Part shown: positions 5,918 to 7,380 of the stretch, piece by piece
Layout of the letters: each line of letters begins with the position of its first letter
How positions within the stretch are numbered: the first letter of the stretch is position 1
Origin: Candidatus Manganitrophaceae bacterium
GTDB taxonomy: Bacteria; Nitrospirota; Nitrospiria; SBBL01; Manganitrophaceae
Assembly (NCBI GenBank): GCA_004297235.1
Contig: SCUR01000056.1
Span: 1 to 7,380, forward strand
Length of the DNA stretch: 7,380 bases
Reading direction: 5' to 3'
Program-made: the position numbers and the translations under genes
Notes under the pieces: generated by a model
The model's input: the letters and a program-made list of their open reading frames with translations, nothing else
Told to the model about the DNA's origin: nothing
The model's database searches: none

Positions 5918-6091
5918 TCAGGCTTCTTTCACCGCCTGAAGGATTTTCTGATATGCCTCTCCGATCTTCTCGGGGGTAATTTCATCTTTTTGAGATTCAG
6001 CCATAGTAAAGAGCGAATCCTGCAATTTCTCCATGAACTTCAGCGTCAGTTCCATTGCGATTTCTTCATCACTCGGTCTTTCAGCAACCAT
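5918..6091 (-). CDS. Small acidic hypothetical protein (57 aa)
   Basis: I do not recognise a family. The 57 residues are rich in Glu/Asp (13 acidic against 7 basic) and lack Cys, Trp and any membrane segment. They look like two amphipathic helices, about 7-32 (SDEEIAMELTLKFMEKLQDS) and 41-56 (EKIGEAYQKILQAVKE), joined by a short QKDEITP turn. It is probably a soluble cytoplasmic helical hairpin that could bind a partner. The ATG at 6091 is preceded by GGAG with a 6-nt gap; a TTG at 6103 would add four residues but overlaps that Shine-Dalgarno sequence. Amino-acid pattern, ribosome site, upstream promoter and downstream hairpin together argue it is real. It is divergent from the permease at 6274, with 182 nt between the starts, which may mean shared control. 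Confidence 0.7.
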   Translation of the reverse strand: MVAERPSDEEIAMELTLKFMEKLQDSLFTMAESQKDEITPEKIGEAYQKILQAVKEA

Positions 6092-6124
6092 CGTTCGCTC
6101 CAAGAGGGGTCCAGTTTCATCCCT

Positions 6125-6154
6125 ATCTTAGACGGACCGGTGAACAAAGTGCAA
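6125..6154 (-). promoter_or_regulatory. Possible promoter of the small acidic protein gene
   Basis: On the minus strand TTGCAC (6154-6149) is followed after 18 nt by TAAGAT (6130-6125), a 3/6 and 4/6 match to sigma70 boxes. Transcription would begin near 6118, leaving a leader of about 27 nt with the ribosome binding site in it. The match is modest. Confidence 0.35.
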
Positions 6155-6209
6155 GGGAAAGGATCCGAAGGGGATAGATCGTCCCAGATCGATCCGGCCA
6201 AAATTCAGG

Positions 6210-6239
6210 TTGTGATCCCGGGATGTAATTGTGTATACT
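6210..6239 (+). promoter_or_regulatory. Probable promoter of the permease gene
   Basis: TTGTGA (6210-6215, 4/6) and TATACT (6234-6239, 5/6) are separated by 18 nt. The discriminator and predicted start region is a run of seven C (6240-6246), followed by TTATG. Initiation would fall between the end of the C-run and the A of the ATG at 6249. Confidence 0.5.
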
Positions 6240-6248
6240 CCCCCCCTT

Positions 6249-6284
6249 ATGAGTCTCCTTTCGGAGCCCCTTTATGCCAAATAG
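6249..6284 (+). other. Possible 11-codon upstream ORF overlapping the permease start
   Basis: ATG at 6249 opens MSLLSEPLYAK and stops at TAG 6282-6284, overlapping the first 11 nt of the permease in another frame. It has no Shine-Dalgarno sequence but would sit at the very 5' end of the transcript. The permease ribosome site GGAG (6263-6266) can pair with CTCC (6255-6258), and translating this ORF would open that stem. Short enough to be chance. Confidence 0.25.
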
Positions 6285-7380
6285 TCTTAAAGAAAAGCTC
6301 CTTTTGCGGCCCGGCGATTTGAATGCCTTCTTCGGACTCGTCGTCGACAACATGACCCAGTTGGTCATCATGGCGTCGATTCTGGTCGGGATCTTTAAAT
6401 TTCCCCGCGAGATCGTCTACAGCCGGATGATTCCCGGCTCGGCGATCGGCGTCTTGGTCGGCGATCTGATCTTCTCGATCATGGCGATTCGCCTCGCCCG
6501 CCGGACCGGACGGTCCGACATCACCGCGATGCCGCTCGGAATCGACACCCCTTCTCTCTTCGCCTTCACCTTCGGCGTCATCGGCCCGGCCTACCTCGCC
6601 ACGAACGACGCGACCCTCGCCTGGAAGATTTCGATGGCGGTCGTCATTCTGGTCGGCCTGGTTAAAACCGCCGGCGCGTTTTTGGGACCGACCCTCAGAC
6701 GGATCGTCCCCCGGGCCGGACTGCTGGGGCCGATCGCCGGGGTGGCGCTTCTTCTGATTGCATTCCTGCCGTCGTTGAAGATTGTGGAAAATCCGCTCGT
6801 CGGCTTCTTTTCATTGATCGTGATCCTCACCTGCATCGTCGGAAGAATCCCTTTTCCCTTTCGAATTCCCGCCGCCTTTGCCGCCGTCGTTCTGGGAATG
6901 CTCCTCTCCTTTCTCAGCGGCCATGTGGGACCGGGACCGGCCCCGTCTCCCGTCTCCGCCGAGGCGATCGCCTGGGCCCTCCCCTTCCCAAGCCTCGCCT
7001 TTCTCGAAGGCCTTCCCCACATCCTTCCCTATCTTCCGATCGCTCTCCCCTTTGCGATCATCGTCATCATCGGCGGGATCGATGTGACCGAGAGCGCCTC
7101 GGCGGCGGGGGATGAATACGACACCCGGGCGATCCTGTTGACCAGCGGATTTTCGACAATGGCGAGCGGCCTCTGCGGCGGCGTGGTGCAGACGACCCCC
7201 TACATCGGCCATCCAGCCTACAAAGAGATGGGGGGAGGAGCGGGATACACCTTGGCGACGGCGCTCTTTATCGGGTTCGCGGCGATCTTTGGTTTTCTCG
7301 GAACGGTCGTCGATTTCCTCCCGGAGGCCGCGGTGGCGCCGATCTTGATCTTTATCGGGCTGGAGATCACCGCCCAAGCG
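6274..7380 (+). CDS. NCS2-type (xanthine/uracil/adenine family) permease, 3' end cut by window edge
   Basis: This inner-membrane transporter probably imports a nucleobase or related compound by ion symport; the first 369 residues are present. Many hydrophobic segments are visible, beginning about 30-41, 56-73, 95-109, 117-138 and 150-166. Family landmarks are the TM3-like MPLGIDTPSLFAF (86-98), an acidic TM8-like region IIGGIDVTESASAAGDEYD (265-283) where NCS2 proteins keep substrate/ion-binding carboxylates, and QTTPYIGHPAYKEMG (306-320), which matches the TM10 T-T-x-Y region of UraA-like proteins. The C-terminal gate helices are beyond the window. ATG 6274 has GGAG 7 nt upstream. The family is fairly clear, but the substrate is not: the sequence diverges from textbook UraA, PbuX and AzgA proteins, and a sulfate-type or orphan permease of the same fold cannot be excluded. 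No purine-metabolism gene adjoins it. Confidence 0.85.
   Translation, partial: MPNSLKEKLLLRPGDLNAFFGLVVDNMTQLVIMASILVGIFKFPREIVYSRMIPGSAIGVLVGDLIFSIMAIRLARRTGRSDITAMPLGIDTPSLFAFTFGVIGPAYLATNDATLAWKISMAVVILVGLVKTAGAFLGPTLRRIVPRAGLLGPIAGVALLLIAFLPSLKIVENPLVGFFSLIVILTCIVGRIPFPFRIPAAFAAVVLGMLLSFLSGHVGPGPAPSPVSAEAIAWALPFPSLAFLEGLPHILPYLPIALPFAIIVIIGGIDVTESASAAGDEYDTRAILLTSGFSTMASGLCGGVVQTTPYIGHPAYKEMGGGAGYTLATALFIGFAAIFGFLGTVVDFLPEAAVAPILIFIGLEITAQA

Noticed and set aside
6160..6273. Purine-type riboswitch in front of the permease
   Set aside because: I looked for the three-way junction with conserved loop sequences typical of purine riboswitches and did not see it; the space after the predicted promoter is too short.
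6591..7377. Minus-strand frames antisense to the permease (6591-7022 and 6811-7377)
   Set aside because: Charged low-complexity products, and the plus frame is a clear multi-spanning permease.

Overview
The window is ordinary chromosomal DNA from a GC-rich (roughly 60%) bacterium, probably a Gram-negative one. The solute-binding protein has a cleavable signal peptide with no lipobox cysteine, which fits a free periplasmic protein rather than a Gram-positive lipoprotein. The lineage cannot be fixed from the sequence. Nitrospirota, Methylomirabilota or a deltaproteobacterium would fit the protein style, but that is an impression only. There is no CRISPR array, tRNA, rRNA, transposase, phage gene or recognisable defence system.

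Left part (1-4300, all on the minus strand): a complete-order HAAT-type amino-acid ABC transporter operon, transcribed livK-livH-livM-livG-livF. livF is cut by the left window edge. The last four genes are tightly packed: livH/livM overlap by 4 nt, livM/livG by 14 nt and livG/livF by 1 nt. livK and livH are separated by about 100 nt containing a perfect 7-bp hairpin. A good sigma70-like promoter lies so close to livK that the mRNA may be leaderless. The five proteins form one machine: LivK captures substrate in the periplasm, LivH and LivM form the membrane channel, and LivG and LivF hydrolyse ATP.

Middle (4301-4906): about 600 bp without a credible gene. It holds a 352-bp segment bounded by two perfect 28-bp inverted repeats. 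Inside are two more GC-rich hairpins, a 12-bp palindrome and four tandem copies of a heptamer (TCCGCAN). This looks like an intergenic repeat cluster or a decayed or non-autonomous element, and is the least explained part of the window.

Right part: a stand-alone class I SAM-dependent methyltransferase (4907-5710, minus), a GC-rich hairpin, and a 57-residue acidic hypothetical protein (5918-6091, minus). Divergent from the latter is an NCS2-type nucleobase permease (6274 onward, plus) that runs off the right edge. The permease leader has a plausible promoter, a run of seven C at the predicted start of transcription, and an 11-codon upstream ORF overlapping the permease start.

No previously undescribed multi-gene system is visible. 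The best leads are the repeat-bounded element, the permease leader, the possible leaderless livK start and the small acidic protein.
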